A stretch of DNA of 64,000 nucleotides from Pseudomonas fluorescens. Its GTDB lineage: Bacteria; Pseudomonadota; Gammaproteobacteria; Pseudomonadales; Pseudomonadaceae. Numbering within the stretch: the stretch's first letter is position 1; every line of letters begins with the position of its first letter. Below are positions 1-11,298 of the stretch, in pieces. The notes below the pieces were generated by a model. That model ran no database searches, had not been told where the DNA came from, and saw only the letters and a list, made by a program, of their open reading frames with translations. The position numbers and the translations under genes were made by a program. Where the stretch lies: contig NZ_LACH01000076.1 of the NCBI RefSeq assembly GCF_000968015.1, forward strand, positions 2,560-66,559, read 5' to 3'.

Positions 1-1725
<1,725 letters not shown>

Positions 1726-1736
1726 AGGGAGATTGG

Positions 1737-2306
1737 TTACTGCTGCGGCGCAACCATCCGGAACCTGATGTTGATGTCGTCGGAGACAGCAGTGTCGGCC
1801 CATTCGCCTTCACCGATTTTGAAGTCGCTGCGTTTGAGCGTTAGCCGGCCATCGAAAATCCCGACGGCGTTTTCGGCCTTCAGGAGCACCGGTACCTCCA
1901 CGACACGCGTGATCCCCCTGAGCGTGAGTTTGCCGGTGATCGAGTAACGGTTGTTGCCCAGCACCTTCACGCCGGTCGACTCAAACGTCGCCACTGGGTA
2001 CGCTGCCGTGTCGAACCAGGCTGGTTTTTTTAGTTCGCTGTTGGCGTCGCTGCTTCCAGCATCGATGCTGTCGAGCTGGATGGTGAGCGCGGCCCGGCCT
2101 TTCGATGGTTTTGCCGTGTCGAAATCAAGCGTGGCCTCGAACTTGCCGAACGTACCGTACACCCGCGAGGAGAACTGTTTATACGTGAAGGAGATGGTGC
2201 TGGCGGTTTCATTGACCTGCGTGTATTCCACCGCCTGGACGCAAGGCAACGCGCCGAATGCGAGGGCGGCCACCAGCACGGCGCAGGTCGGGAATCGGTG
2301 TTTCAT
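1737..2306 (-). CDS. YceI family periplasmic protein
   Basis: 189 residues with an N-terminal signal peptide (MKHRFPTCAVLVAALAFGA, cleavage near VQA). The body matches the YceI lipocalin-like barrel: early TASTISFTYKQ, then FGKFEATLDFD, and a late LTLKRSDFKIGEGEWAD. The family binds isoprenoid or other amphipathic lipids; its exact role is mostly unknown. I chose the ATG at 2306 because GGAG lies 7-8 bases before it and the signal peptide starts there; an upstream start would put nine odd residues in front. It is convergent with the multicopper oxidase, with only 11 bases between the stops. Confidence 0.85.
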   Translation of the reverse strand: MKHRFPTCAVLVAALAFGALPCVQAVEYTQVNETASTISFTYKQFSSRVYGTFGKFEATLDFDTAKPSKGRAALTIQLDSIDAGSSDANSELKKPAWFDTAAYPVATFESTGVKVLGNNRYSITGKLTLRGITRVVEVPVLLKAENAVGIFDGRLTLKRSDFKIGEGEWADTAVSDDINIRFRMVAPQQ

Positions 2307-2511
2307 GGGATTCTCCGTTTGGGCTCCCGTCATGAGCTGAGGCGCCGCATACGTGAGCCAGCGATAGGTGGACTAAAGCAAATAAATGCCGTTAATGCCA
2401 CCTGGCGTTCAGACTTCCGACCACCTGTCGGCCCACGCCAATGGCCGCCCGATACGCCCGTTGCCAGGGTGTTTAATGACTGTCCCAACACACCGCATCG
2501 GGAGACCGGCC

Positions 2512-3267
2512 ATGAAATTCGTCATCATTGGAGGAAGCGGGCTGATCGGCAGCAAAGTCTGCAAGAACCTCCAGGATCTGGGGCATGAAGTCATCTCAGC
2601 GTCACCGAGTACCGGCATCAACGTCATCACCGGCGCGGGCCTGGCGGACGCGCTCAAGGGCGCCGAGGTGGTGGTCGATGTGGCCAACTCCCCCTCATTC
2701 GAGGATCACGCGGCGTTGCATTTCTTTGAGACCGCCGGGCATAACCTGTTCGCTGCCGAGAAGGTAGCCGGCACCAAACATCATGTTGCGCTGTCAGTCG
2801 TCGGCACCGAACGAATGCTCGATAGTGGTTATTTCCGGGCCAAAATGGCCCAGGAAAAACTCATCAAGGCATCGGGCATTCCCTACACCATCCTGCGGGC
2901 CACGCAGTTCTTCGAGTTCATTGGTGCCATTGCTTACTCGGGTCGCGAGGACGGCAACACCATCCATTTAACGTCCGCCGCGTTGCAACCGGTGGCCTCG
3001 GTCGATGTCGCGGCCGCACTGACGGCTATCGCTCAAACAGCGCCGATCAATCAGACCGTGGAAGTGGCCGGGCCTGATCGCCGACCTATTGTCGAATTCG
3101 TGAGTGAGTACCTGAAACACACCAAGGACCCGCGCGAAGCCGTCCCGGATAACACGGTTCCTTACTTCGGCGCCCCGATCAACGACAAGTCCCTCACGCC
3201 AGGCGACAACCCCATTGTCGGAGCAACCCGATTTGAAGATTGGCTAGAGATCGCGCATCCCTCCTGA
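2512..3267 (+). CDS. Atypical SDR / NmrA-like NAD(P)-binding protein
   Basis: 251 residues starting MKFVIIGGSGLIGSKVC, a Rossmann dinucleotide-binding turn (GGSGLIG). The middle part AKMAQEKLIKASGIPYTILR and the absence of a clear YxxxK catalytic pair fit atypical short-chain dehydrogenase/NmrA-like proteins, which reduce small metabolites or sense NAD(P)H. The start at 2512 has GGGAGA upstream and begins at the nucleotide-binding strand, so an upstream in-frame ATG is unlikely. It is monocistronic, with a hairpin after the stop. Substrate unknown. Confidence 0.8.
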   Translation: MKFVIIGGSGLIGSKVCKNLQDLGHEVISASPSTGINVITGAGLADALKGAEVVVDVANSPSFEDHAALHFFETAGHNLFAAEKVAGTKHHVALSVVGTERMLDSGYFRAKMAQEKLIKASGIPYTILRATQFFEFIGAIAYSGREDGNTIHLTSAALQPVASVDVAAALTAIAQTAPINQTVEVAGPDRRPIVEFVSEYLKHTKDPREAVPDNTVPYFGAPINDKSLTPGDNPIVGATRFEDWLEIAHPS

Positions 3268-3289
3268 GTCGCTATTGGCAATGATGATC

Positions 3290-3316
3290 AGCGGGTTCAG
3301 CGAAACTGAACCCGCT
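3290..3316. terminator. Hairpin between convergent genes
   Basis: AGCGGGTTCAG and CTGAACCCGCT form a perfect 11-bp stem around CGAAA, between the stops of the SDR gene and the leftward RND gene. There is no long T-run, so it may act as an mRNA 3'-end hairpin for both. Confidence 0.6.
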
Positions 3317-3330
3317 CTCGCGGTCAGGTA

Positions 3331-5739
3331 TCAGCCCTTCACAGGCAACGGCTGGTTCTTGGGCTTGAGCAGAAAATGCGCCAGTGCCGGCACCAGTACC
3401 AAAGCGCCCACCATGTTCCAGATGAACATGAACCCCAGCAAAATGCCCATGTCGGCTTGAAACTTGATTGGCGACAGCACCCAGGTGAGCACCGCAACGC
3501 CCAGCGTAATCCCCGTCATCACCACCACCTTGCCGGTGGAAAGCAGCGCCAGGTAGTACGCATCCGACAGGCTTGAGCCATTACGCAGATTGGTGAGTGT
3601 CACGCTGAGGATATACAGCGCGTAATCCACACCAATCCCCACGCCCAATGCGATGACGGGGAGCGTCGCCACCTTGACGCCGATATTTAGACCAACCATC
3701 AAGGCCTCGCACAAAATCGACGTCAGCATCAGCGGCAGCACCGTACACACCACCGCTCGCCAGGATCTGAAGGTGATAAAGCACAGGGCGATGACGGCCG
3801 CGTACACCATGAACAGCATCTGCACGTTCGAACGCTTCACCACGATATTGGTGGCCGCTTCGATCCCGGCATTGCCCGCCGCATTGAGGAACTGGAGCTG
3901 GTCAGTGTTATGGGTCGCAGCGAACTGTTCGACGGTCTGCACCACACTGGTGAGCGTGTCGGCCTTGTGGTCCTTGAGGTAGACGTACACCGTCAGCAGG
4001 TCGCAGTTCTGATTGAACAGTTCTCGCGGCGCGCGGGTGATGATCGCGTTCAGTAGCCCCTGGTTACGGGGTATCTCATACCAGGTCATGCTGCCTTCGT
4101 TCATGCCTGCTGCGGCCTGCTTGCTCAGCGCCGCCAACGACGTCGTGGAAACAACCCCCGGCAGTTGTTGCAGCTGCGCCTCCAGTGCATCGACCGACAC
4201 CAGTGTCTGATAGTTGGCGCAGAAGTACTGCGGTGTTTTCACCATCACCACATACTTGTCACTGCTGGCGGAAAAGTTGCTGACCATGAAGCGGTTGTCG
4301 CTGTTGTAGCGCGACTCCGGACGCAGTTCCGGCGCCCCGGGATTCAAGTCACCGATCTTCACGTGCAGGCTGACAGCAAAACCGGCCACCCCCAGCATCA
4401 CGGCGATGAGGATGGCACCGCTCGCCCATTTGCGCTCGGTGAATCGATCCAGAAAAGCCCAGAACGGGTGCCGGGCGTGAAGCGCATCCAGCTGCGAGAA
4501 CTTGTCGCTCGCCGCTTCACGCTGAGCCGCCGCTTTGCTGACACCGGTGTACGACAACAGAATCGGCAACAGAATCAGGTTGGTGAAAATCAACGTCAGC
4601 ACGCCGATTGTCGCGGCGACGGCGAGATCCTGAATCACCGGAATCTTGATGATCATCAACACCGCGAAACCCACGGCGTCGGCCACCAGCGCCATCAGCC
4701 CGGTCAAAAACAGCCGGCGAAAGGTGAAGCGTGCCGCCACCAGCTTGTCGGCTCCGCGCCCGATGTCCTGCATGATGCCGTTCATTTTCTGCGCGCCATG
4801 ACTCAACCCGATGGCAAACACCAGGAACGGGACGAGGATCGAGTACGGATCGAGATCGAAGCCCAGGGTCGGCAGCAACCCCAGCAACCAGACCACGGCG
4901 ATGATTGAACACAGCAGCACCAACAGCGTGCTGCGAATGCAGCGGGTGTACCAGAACAGCACGATGCCGCAAATCACCAGCGTCGCAGCGAAGAACAGCT
5001 GCATCTGCCGCATGCCATCAATCAGATCGCCCACCACCTTGGCGAAACCGGTGATGTGGATTTTGATGTTGTCGGTTTCGTACTTGGCCCGAATCTGTTC
5101 GAGCTGGCTTGAGAGTGCGTTGTAGTCCAGTGGTTTGCCGTCGTCCGAGGTGATGTCCTGAAGCGGCAAAAGCACGATGCTGGATTTGAAGTTAGAGGCC
5201 ACGAGCCGGCCGACTTCGCCCGACCGTTCTACGTTCTGTCGAACCTGATCCAGGCTGCCGGCAGAGCCATCGTAGTTGTCAGGGATGACCGGGCCGCCGT
5301 CGAAACCCTCTTCCGTCACGCCGATCCAGCGAGTCGCCGGGGTCCACAGGGACTTCATGTACGACCGGTCGACACCAGGGAGCAAAAAGACCTCGTCGTT
5401 GATTTTCTTGACCGTCTCAAGGTAGGCGGCATCAAAAATGCTGCCCTGGCTGGCCTCGATCGCAATCCGCAAGGTATTGCCGCCCTCCCCCAACTGGCCG
5501 CGATTCTTCAGGTAGTTCTGCACATAAGGGTGATCCGTCGGGATCATTTTTTCGAAGGCGGCATTGAGCTTCAAACTCAGCGCCTGGTAGCCGAACACCA
5601 GGCTGAGCAAGACACAGATGCCCAAAATGATGCGCCGGTGATTGAACAAAAGCCGTTCAACCAGGGTGCCGGAAGAAGGATCGAAGGTGTCCGTTTGAGG
5701 GACGGTGTGAGGCTCGGCAGTACGCGTAAAGCTGTTCAT
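3331..5739 (-). CDS. RND superfamily (MMPL-type) transporter
   Basis: 802 residues with the two-fold RND architecture: a first membrane helix near residue 35, a periplasmic loop to about 225, a block of five to six helices (about 230-400), a second lone helix near 440, a second loop and a last helix block (about 640-795). Such single-chain RND proteins move hydrophobic molecules across the inner membrane and need no membrane-fusion partner. It is the last gene of the leftward operon with the DUF1302, DUF1329 and YCF48 proteins and overlaps the YCF48 stop by ATGA. Direction of transport (import or export) cannot be told from sequence. Confidence 0.85.
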   Translation of the reverse strand: MNSFTRTAEPHTVPQTDTFDPSSGTLVERLLFNHRRIILGICVLLSLVFGYQALSLKLNAAFEKMIPTDHPYVQNYLKNRGQLGEGGNTLRIAIEASQGSIFDAAYLETVKKINDEVFLLPGVDRSYMKSLWTPATRWIGVTEEGFDGGPVIPDNYDGSAGSLDQVRQNVERSGEVGRLVASNFKSSIVLLPLQDITSDDGKPLDYNALSSQLEQIRAKYETDNIKIHITGFAKVVGDLIDGMRQMQLFFAATLVICGIVLFWYTRCIRSTLLVLLCSIIAVVWLLGLLPTLGFDLDPYSILVPFLVFAIGLSHGAQKMNGIMQDIGRGADKLVAARFTFRRLFLTGLMALVADAVGFAVLMIIKIPVIQDLAVAATIGVLTLIFTNLILLPILLSYTGVSKAAAQREAASDKFSQLDALHARHPFWAFLDRFTERKWASGAILIAVMLGVAGFAVSLHVKIGDLNPGAPELRPESRYNSDNRFMVSNFSASSDKYVVMVKTPQYFCANYQTLVSVDALEAQLQQLPGVVSTTSLAALSKQAAAGMNEGSMTWYEIPRNQGLLNAIITRAPRELFNQNCDLLTVYVYLKDHKADTLTSVVQTVEQFAATHNTDQLQFLNAAGNAGIEAATNIVVKRSNVQMLFMVYAAVIALCFITFRSWRAVVCTVLPLMLTSILCEALMVGLNIGVKVATLPVIALGVGIGVDYALYILSVTLTNLRNGSSLSDAYYLALLSTGKVVVMTGITLGVAVLTWVLSPIKFQADMGILLGFMFIWNMVGALVLVPALAHFLLKPKNQPLPVKG

Positions 5740-6836
5740 TGATCGTGCTCCGACGATTCCACGGCAACCACGGACGACAGCATGCCGCGTGCGCTGCTGA
5801 TGATCAGGTCACCGTTCGCGGCTTGCGCCATGCCCGTGAAGTAACCGGGTTGAGTCACTTGAAGGAGAGAGGCTTTGGTATCGCCGTCCGCGAAACGCAG
5901 CACTCGGCCTGACTCATCGGTGAGCAGTACCGAGCCATCGTCAAGGCGCAGGCCGCTGGTCAAGGTGACGGGTTGCAAGGTGTCGAGTCGCTGCCAGGTA
6001 TCGCCGCGATCTTTGGACTCGAAGGCTTTGCCGCGCAGCCCGAACGCCAGAATCGAACCACTGCTGGTCGCCTGGAGGCCGAAGGTCGTGCCCTCATAGG
6101 GTGACGTCAGCGACTCGAAGGTCTGGCCCTCGTCACCTGAGCGCAACAACGTGCCCTGTTCGCCGGCGACGAAGAGGTCCGCCCCGACACGCTCGATGCT
6201 GTAGAGGTGCAAGCCGTTAGGGTTATCGAGACGGGAGCGGATCGACTGCCAGCTGAGCCCGCCATCATGGGTGACAAACGCCAGACCGTAAGCGCCCACC
6301 ACCAGCCCGTTTTTGGCGTCGAGGAAGAGCAGATCGAGCATCGGTTTGTCGGGGCCATCGTCCACCAGTTGCTGTGCTTGAGCGATTTTTTCCGCATCGT
6401 CGAAGCGTTTCGCTTCTTGCAATTCGATCTCGGCTGCCTGGACGCCATCGAGCTGCTTGCTCCAGCTCAGCCCGCCATCCTGGCTGTGCAAGACAACCCC
6501 GGCGTGCCCGACCGCCCAGCCTTCGCGGTCATCAATGAAGCGAACCTTGACCAGCGTCATGCTGACCGGGGAACTGACTTGCTTCCAGGTGCTGCCATTG
6601 TCATCAGAAACAATGATGAACCCTCGTTCGCCAACAGCCACAAGGCGTTTCCCTGCCCTCGCAACACTCAGCATGACCGATTGGGCCGCCATGGCGCTGG
6701 TGATCGATGGCTGCACCGGCAGTCCATCGGTTTGCGCCGCCGCAGCCGTGCCGGTGAGCGCCGTGATGATCGACACGCTCAGCATGAACGCCTTGAACGG
6801 ATGCGGATGTAAAAGCCTGGGAGTTTGAATACGCAT
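5736..6836 (-). CDS. YCF48/BNR-repeat beta-propeller protein
   Basis: 366 residues with a signal peptide ending near GTAAAA. Asp-box repeats recur: DDNGSTWKQV, DGGLSWSKQL, DGGLSWQSI, DEGQTFESL and DRGDTWQRL, typical of YCF48/BNR propellers. The protein is probably periplasmic. The family in proteobacteria commonly travels with an RND transporter and DUF1302/DUF1329 genes, as here; it may assist assembly or substrate handling of that export/import route, but its biochemical role is not established. The ATG at 6836 is preceded by CGAGG and starts the signal peptide. Translational coupling (ATGA) links it to the RND gene. Confidence 0.8.
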   Translation of the reverse strand: MRIQTPRLLHPHPFKAFMLSVSIITALTGTAAAAQTDGLPVQPSITSAMAAQSVMLSVARAGKRLVAVGERGFIIVSDDNGSTWKQVSSPVSMTLVKVRFIDDREGWAVGHAGVVLHSQDGGLSWSKQLDGVQAAEIELQEAKRFDDAEKIAQAQQLVDDGPDKPMLDLLFLDAKNGLVVGAYGLAFVTHDGGLSWQSIRSRLDNPNGLHLYSIERVGADLFVAGEQGTLLRSGDEGQTFESLTSPYEGTTFGLQATSSGSILAFGLRGKAFESKDRGDTWQRLDTLQPVTLTSGLRLDDGSVLLTDESGRVLRFADGDTKASLLQVTQPGYFTGMAQAANGDLIISSARGMLSSVVAVESSEHDQ

Positions 6837-6924
6837 TTTCGAGCCTCGATGATGCGGTTCTGTGGACGCCGCGTCAGTGGCACGGCGCCCATGGAACACA
6901 AGTGTGAACACGCGGTTGCGAGGC

Positions 6925-8277
6925 TCAGCGCACCGACCCGGACGCTACCGAGTTACCGGTAAAGAAGTTCTCGGGTTTGCGCGGGATAACGCTGTAGGTT
7001 TCGCCGTTCAGGCTTTGCACAACGCTGTACGTCTTGGCTTGCAGGTTGTAAATCACCACCGGTTTCACCACCACTGCCGGAATGGAAGGCACAACGAATG
7101 GAAGCACTTGGGACACACGCCACAGCTTGCCCTCGGCGTCATAGCCATCGACCAGGGAGACCGTCCAGCTGTCTTCATCGATGTAGAATTTGCGCTTGGG
7201 CACAGCGTGGCGTTTACCCGCCGCGACCGTGGCTTCCAGCTCCCAGACGCGATGCAGTTCCCAACGAACCTTGTCCGAGTTGAGGTGGTTAGCCGCAAAG
7301 GCATCGTCGCGTTTTTCGGCGTTGAACTTGTTGTCGTTGTACGGGATGTACAGCTCTTTTTTGCCGACCAGTTTCCAGTCATAACGATCCGGGTGACCGA
7401 TAAAGCCATGCACCTCGTCGAAGTAGTTGGCACCCGACGCCACGAAGTCTGGCGTGTCGTAACCCACGGTAGGCGCGCGGCGTACGCGGCGTTGGCCGAC
7501 CAGGTATTGCCAGGCTTCACGTGGTTCCTGGGCGTTGATGCTGTCGTGCGTCACCAGCGATTCGCCGGCCTTGAACGGGGGTTCGTTGGTCAGGAAACGC
7601 AGCAGCGCATACTGTCCCGACCACTTATCCACGCCGCCATCCTTGAAGTAATACGGGTACTGCCAGTTCTCCACGCCACGGCTGGCCAGTGTCCGGGTTC
7701 CGTCAGCATTGCCGATGATGTTGGCATAGCCCATCTGAATGGATTCGGCCTCGACGCGCAGCAGGAAATTCCAGATGACCTCGTTGCCGGTTTTCGGGAT
7801 CGGGAACGGAATGCCGCCGTAACAGCCCTCCACCGACAATCCATTGCTGGTGGTCTTGCATTGGGTCGCGTTGGTAAAGGTGTTTTGATAAACGCTGTCG
7901 GGGGCCGCGGCGGTACGATGAGTCGGGTACACATCGAGATGGAAGGTGTCGGGATATTTGGCCAGCAAGGCTTTCGTCCCTTCGTTCAACTTATCCGCAT
8001 ACTTCGCAGCGTTCTTCGCGGTGATCTGCAACAGCGGCTTCTCACCGGGGAACGGATCGGCCGGCATGTCGCCGGATTTTGCCCCGGCCACTTCCTTGGT
8101 CAGTCCGCCGGTCCAGGCTGGAATGGAGCCGTCGGCATTGCCGGCCTTTTCGGCGCCCATGGGAGTCAAGGTGGTCTTGAGCTTCGCCGCCTCGTCAGGG
8201 CTCACCGCCGCGAATGCAGTGCTGGCGCAGATTGAGATCGACAAGGTGGAAAGCAACAGCAGTTTAATTTTTGTCAT
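6925..8277 (-). CDS. DUF1329 family exported protein
   Basis: 450 residues with a clear signal peptide (MTKIKLLLLSTLSISICASTAFA, then AVSPDEAAKL). The body has the family features, such as GCYGGIPFPIPKTGNEVIWN and YPDTFHLDVYPTHRTA. DUF1329 proteins are periplasmic or outer-membrane associated and nearly always sit beside DUF1302 genes. Here it follows the DUF1302 gene with 24 bases between, and precedes the YCF48 gene. Known clusters of this kind are linked to growth on hydrophobic compounds; a role as periplasmic carrier between barrel and RND protein is inference. Confidence 0.85.
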   Translation of the reverse strand: MTKIKLLLLSTLSISICASTAFAAVSPDEAAKLKTTLTPMGAEKAGNADGSIPAWTGGLTKEVAGAKSGDMPADPFPGEKPLLQITAKNAAKYADKLNEGTKALLAKYPDTFHLDVYPTHRTAAAPDSVYQNTFTNATQCKTTSNGLSVEGCYGGIPFPIPKTGNEVIWNFLLRVEAESIQMGYANIIGNADGTRTLASRGVENWQYPYYFKDGGVDKWSGQYALLRFLTNEPPFKAGESLVTHDSINAQEPREAWQYLVGQRRVRRAPTVGYDTPDFVASGANYFDEVHGFIGHPDRYDWKLVGKKELYIPYNDNKFNAEKRDDAFAANHLNSDKVRWELHRVWELEATVAAGKRHAVPKRKFYIDEDSWTVSLVDGYDAEGKLWRVSQVLPFVVPSIPAVVVKPVVIYNLQAKTYSVVQSLNGETYSVIPRKPENFFTGNSVASGSVR

Positions 8278-8301
8278 TATCAGGGCCCGCCTGTTCTTTG
8301 C

Positions 8302-9954
8302 TTAAAAGGTTCGCTGGATCGAGAACGCCACAAAATCCCGGTCTTTCATGTTTTGCTGGTAAGTGAACGAGTTGGAGGAGTTGATGACAGGTCCCGCCTC
8401 ACCGAAAAAATTGGTGTAGGACAGCGAGGCGTACCACTGTTTCTTGTAATCGGCCTTGAGGCCCAACGTCAGGTCCCCGCCATGTTCAGGGCCGAACGCC
8501 TGAGGCGTGACCGAGGAGCGCCCGGAAGGGTTGTAACCAATGGTGATCGGGGCTTGAACGTCGATGCCGGGGAAAACCTGGAAGTACTGCGGCTCGAAGG
8601 TGAAGCGCAGCGCGAAGGCATCGCGAGTGGTGTTGGGGTCCAGTTGATCGGCATTTTTGCTCACGCTCAATCGACGGTTGAACGCCAGTTCACCGACGAA
8701 CGAAGCACCGTCCCACAGCGCGGATCCGCCGTAGACATTGACCATCGACACCTGGGCATGCCACGACTTGCCGATGGGGTACGCCGGGTTGGAATCGTTG
8801 TCGGAATCCAGCCCGGTAATAATCGTTCCGCCGACGCCCGCCAAAGGCGTGTCGAGCCGAATCGACGTTTCACCGGCGATGTTGGCCTCGCCGACCAGGG
8901 TGCTGAAACTCGCCCCGAACACTTTGACGTCCTCGGGATAAACGTTGACGAACGTGTCATCAGCACCGGGGACCAGCGCGGCCGGACGGAAGTAAAACAC
9001 CGGGGTCTTTTCGTGATATTTCGCGGCGTACAGACCGAACTCCCAGTCCTGGACGGCGAACTTCAGTTGCGCACCAAACTGCCCGGAATCCTTGGCATCG
9101 ATGTCCTTGCCGTGGCGTAGTTCGCCGGTAGGAAAGAACACCCGCTCCCCGCCTTCGCCGACAAAATCCGCGCCGCTGAAGTAGCTGCCCGCTGCGGGCA
9201 GGCGCGTCTTGTTCCACTCAAATTGGTAGTAGGCGCCGACGCTGACCGTGTCGTTCAGCTGCCAGTTGCCTGACACCTGTTTGGTGGGCATCAGGATTTC
9301 CTTGAACTGCGAGCTCGGTACAGATTGAAGCTTCACCAGGTCAACGGTGGACTGAGCATTGGCGATGCCGTTGGCCCCGAAGAACAGGCTTTCGCCATAA
9401 ATTTGCGTGAACTGGCCGAGTCGCCCGGACAACGAGGTCGTGCCGATTTCCTTCGAGCCATAAACAAACGCATCGAGGATTTCGGTGTGCTGTTCGTGAA
9501 TGCGGCGAGTGTCGCTGGTGAACTCATCGTGCTCGACACTCACCGAGTTGGCGGTGCCGGGGGAGTCGTTATCGTTGTCGTGGGCGTAGACATCGTCGTA
9601 CCAGGAGGCCGCACTCAGACGAGCACCGACGTCTTTGTACTTGATGTCGAATTCGGACAGGACATCCAGACGATTTGAGATGAGTCCACGATCAAAATTT
9701 CGGTCGCCATCGTCCAGGTTGGGATTGCTGTTGGACGTACCGGGGCCGACCGCGACCTTGTGATCAAGTTTGTTCACACGCCACGCGTTGCTGTACTTGA
9801 TCGTGTTGTCCCAGGTCGCCGATAGATCGGGATTACCCGTGTCGATCTGGAAGGCGTGCGAGGGCGTTGAGAGGCTCAGCAACACCGTTGCGCTGACCGC
9901 GCAGGCGATGCTGGAAACCGGCAACGGGCAGAGCCGCTGGTTGGCTGTTTTCAT
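8302..9954 (-). CDS. DUF1302 outer-membrane beta-barrel protein
   Basis: 550 residues with a signal peptide (MKTANQRLCPLPVSSIAC... cleaved near SHAF) and a long run of alternating beta strands ending in ...FSIQRTF; a C-terminal Phe is typical of outer-membrane proteins. The family is predicted to form porin-like barrels. It is the first gene of the leftward operon. I chose the ATG at 9954 (AGGAAC upstream, start of the signal peptide) rather than the longer frame, which adds 41 residues without signal character. A TTTGTGCACAAA palindrome lies about 160 bases upstream. Confidence 0.85.
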   Translation of the reverse strand: MKTANQRLCPLPVSSIACAVSATVLLSLSTPSHAFQIDTGNPDLSATWDNTIKYSNAWRVNKLDHKVAVGPGTSNSNPNLDDGDRNFDRGLISNRLDVLSEFDIKYKDVGARLSAASWYDDVYAHDNDNDSPGTANSVSVEHDEFTSDTRRIHEQHTEILDAFVYGSKEIGTTSLSGRLGQFTQIYGESLFFGANGIANAQSTVDLVKLQSVPSSQFKEILMPTKQVSGNWQLNDTVSVGAYYQFEWNKTRLPAAGSYFSGADFVGEGGERVFFPTGELRHGKDIDAKDSGQFGAQLKFAVQDWEFGLYAAKYHEKTPVFYFRPAALVPGADDTFVNVYPEDVKVFGASFSTLVGEANIAGETSIRLDTPLAGVGGTIITGLDSDNDSNPAYPIGKSWHAQVSMVNVYGGSALWDGASFVGELAFNRRLSVSKNADQLDPNTTRDAFALRFTFEPQYFQVFPGIDVQAPITIGYNPSGRSSVTPQAFGPEHGGDLTLGLKADYKKQWYASLSYTNFFGEAGPVINSSNSFTYQQNMKDRDFVAFSIQRTF

Positions 9955-10114
9955 GAAGATGTTCCTGTTTTTTTGTTTTTGTAAAAGGTCATCCACTCGC
10001 AGCATTGGCTGCGAATACCACGGGTGCTGCGGCGCTTCGTCCCTGTCCGTTCTGGTCAGATTTACGAGCCCGACCACTTATGCGTAAAACATGATTTATT
10101 GCATTCAATATCAC

Positions 10115-10126
10115 TTTGTGCACAAA
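10115..10126. promoter_or_regulatory. Candidate GntR operator, DUF1302 side
   Basis: TTTGTGCACAAA is a perfect 12-bp palindrome, upstream of the leftward DUF1302 operon. It is related to the sites at 10373 and 14507. Confidence 0.5.
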
Positions 10127-10372
10127 ACGTAATCCTGCACAAATTCAATGTCAAGAAGATTCGGGAGGTCATTCGGATAGCGGGGGGCGGGGTTGCGGCA
10201 GGCGAGAAGTCCATGAGGACAGCAGAGGCAGGCGCGTTGAAATGGATGGCGGGAAGGAGATTGGAGGCAAAGGGCCGGTCTAGAGCGTCCGAAAGAGGGC
10301 TCGTCAATTTGCCCCTTGCGACGCAGGAAAATTTATGCGCAACGCGACATTCATCCTTTGCACCAAACAACT

Positions 10373-10386
10373 TTTTGCGCATAAAA
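10373..10386. promoter_or_regulatory. Candidate GntR operator, before the regulator gene
   Basis: TTTTGCGCATAAAA differs by one base from the reverse complement of the 14507 site. It lies 33 bases before the GntR start codon, where binding would give autoregulation. A GCGC-centred half-site is also present at 10332-10342. Confidence 0.5.
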
Positions 10387-10418
10387 TCCGTTTAGTGCAA
10401 ATTTAAGGATGACCCATC

Positions 10419-11108
10419 ATGATCCCCTCCTCCCCCAACAGTCCGCTGATCGAAGTCGCATTGACCAAGATGAAAAAAGCGATTGTTTGTTGCGAGCTGG
10501 CCCCCGGCGAAAAACTCAAAGTCGCCGAATTGTCCAAGACCTACGGGCTCAGCAGTTCGCCCATTCGTGAGGCACTCAATCGCCTGACGCAGGACGGCGT
10601 CGTCGAAGCCAGCGATAACAAAGGGTTCAGGGTTGCCCCGATTTCCACCACGGATTTTCGCGACATCACGCGGATGCGCTGTTTGCTGGAATGCGAGGCA
10701 CTGGGCGATGCCATCAAGTTTGGCGATGACGCGTGGGAGGCCGATGTGCTCGGCGCGTTTCACCGCTTGAATCTGGTTGAGAAAAAACTCGGGACTGGCG
10801 TGCTGGTGCTCGACGATGACTGGTCTACCCGGCACAAGGCGTTCCACTTCGCGCTGTTCGCAGCGTGCCCATCGCCGTTGATGCTCAAGATGATCGACTC
10901 CCTGTTTGACCGGGCCGAGCGCTACAGACGCTTCTCTGCCAAGCAAAGAATCCGCCAACGCCACAAGGGCAATGAGCACCAGGACCTGATGGATGCGGCG
11001 CTGGCACGGGACTCCGATAAAGCGGTGACGCTGTTGCGCAACCACATTCAGGACACCCTGGAGCGAACCATCGAAGCGATCGAACGCCAACAAGCCACGC
11101 TTCAATAG
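10419..11108 (+). CDS. GntR family transcriptional regulator (FCD type)
   Basis: 229 residues. The N-terminal winged helix (about 10-75) has KVAELSKTYGLSSSPIREAL and the usual following NRLTQDGVVE. The all-helical C-terminal part (about 85-225) matches the FCD ligand-binding domain. FCD regulators usually repress catabolic operons and are released by a pathway metabolite. AAGGA precedes the ATG. It lies between the DUF1302 operon and the ring-degradation operons, and similar palindromes occur in both promoter regions, so it is the natural regulator of the whole locus; that is inference from position and motif. Confidence 0.88.
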   Translation: MIPSSPNSPLIEVALTKMKKAIVCCELAPGEKLKVAELSKTYGLSSSPIREALNRLTQDGVVEASDNKGFRVAPISTTDFRDITRMRCLLECEALGDAIKFGDDAWEADVLGAFHRLNLVEKKLGTGVLVLDDDWSTRHKAFHFALFAACPSPLMLKMIDSLFDRAERYRRFSAKQRIRQRHKGNEHQDLMDAALARDSDKAVTLLRNHIQDTLERTIEAIERQQATLQ

Positions 11109-11117
11109 ATGTTCAAA

Positions 11118-11208
11118 TGTGGGAGCGAGCTTGCTCGCGAAGGCGGTAGACCAGTCAACATCGCTGTTGAATGTGAATCCGTCTTCGCGAGCAAGCTCGC
11201 TCCCACAA
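11118..11208. repeat. REPIN (inverted REP pair)
   Basis: GTGGGAGCGAGCTTGCTCGC near 11119 and its inverse GCGAGCAAGCTCGCTCCCAC ending near 11206, about 50 bases apart. This is the REP doublet of fluorescent pseudomonads, placed between two convergent genes. Confidence 0.85.
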
Positions 11209-11298
11209 GGGTTTATCGTTGTACCAGAAACCGTGTTCCTGACCCTTCGCCATGCAACTGCTTTCGTGGACAGTGCAAAGCGAAGGGCTTTCTGTTTT

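Larger units (their letters stand above)
9955..10418. other. Divergent regulatory region, no gene
   Basis: 464 bases between the DUF1302 operon and the GntR gene. It carries several TGTGCA/TGCGCA-type near-palindromes, listed separately, and half-sites such as TTTGCACC and AGTGCAAATT. I see no credible coding sequence in it. Confidence 0.7.

Noticed and set aside
6862..8235. 457-codon plus-strand frame
   Set aside because: Shadow of the DUF1329 gene, which has signal peptide and family motifs.
11243..11287. Hairpin CCCTTCGC/GCGAAGGG as terminator
   Set aside because: The loop is 29 bases and the T-run is weak; not convincing.
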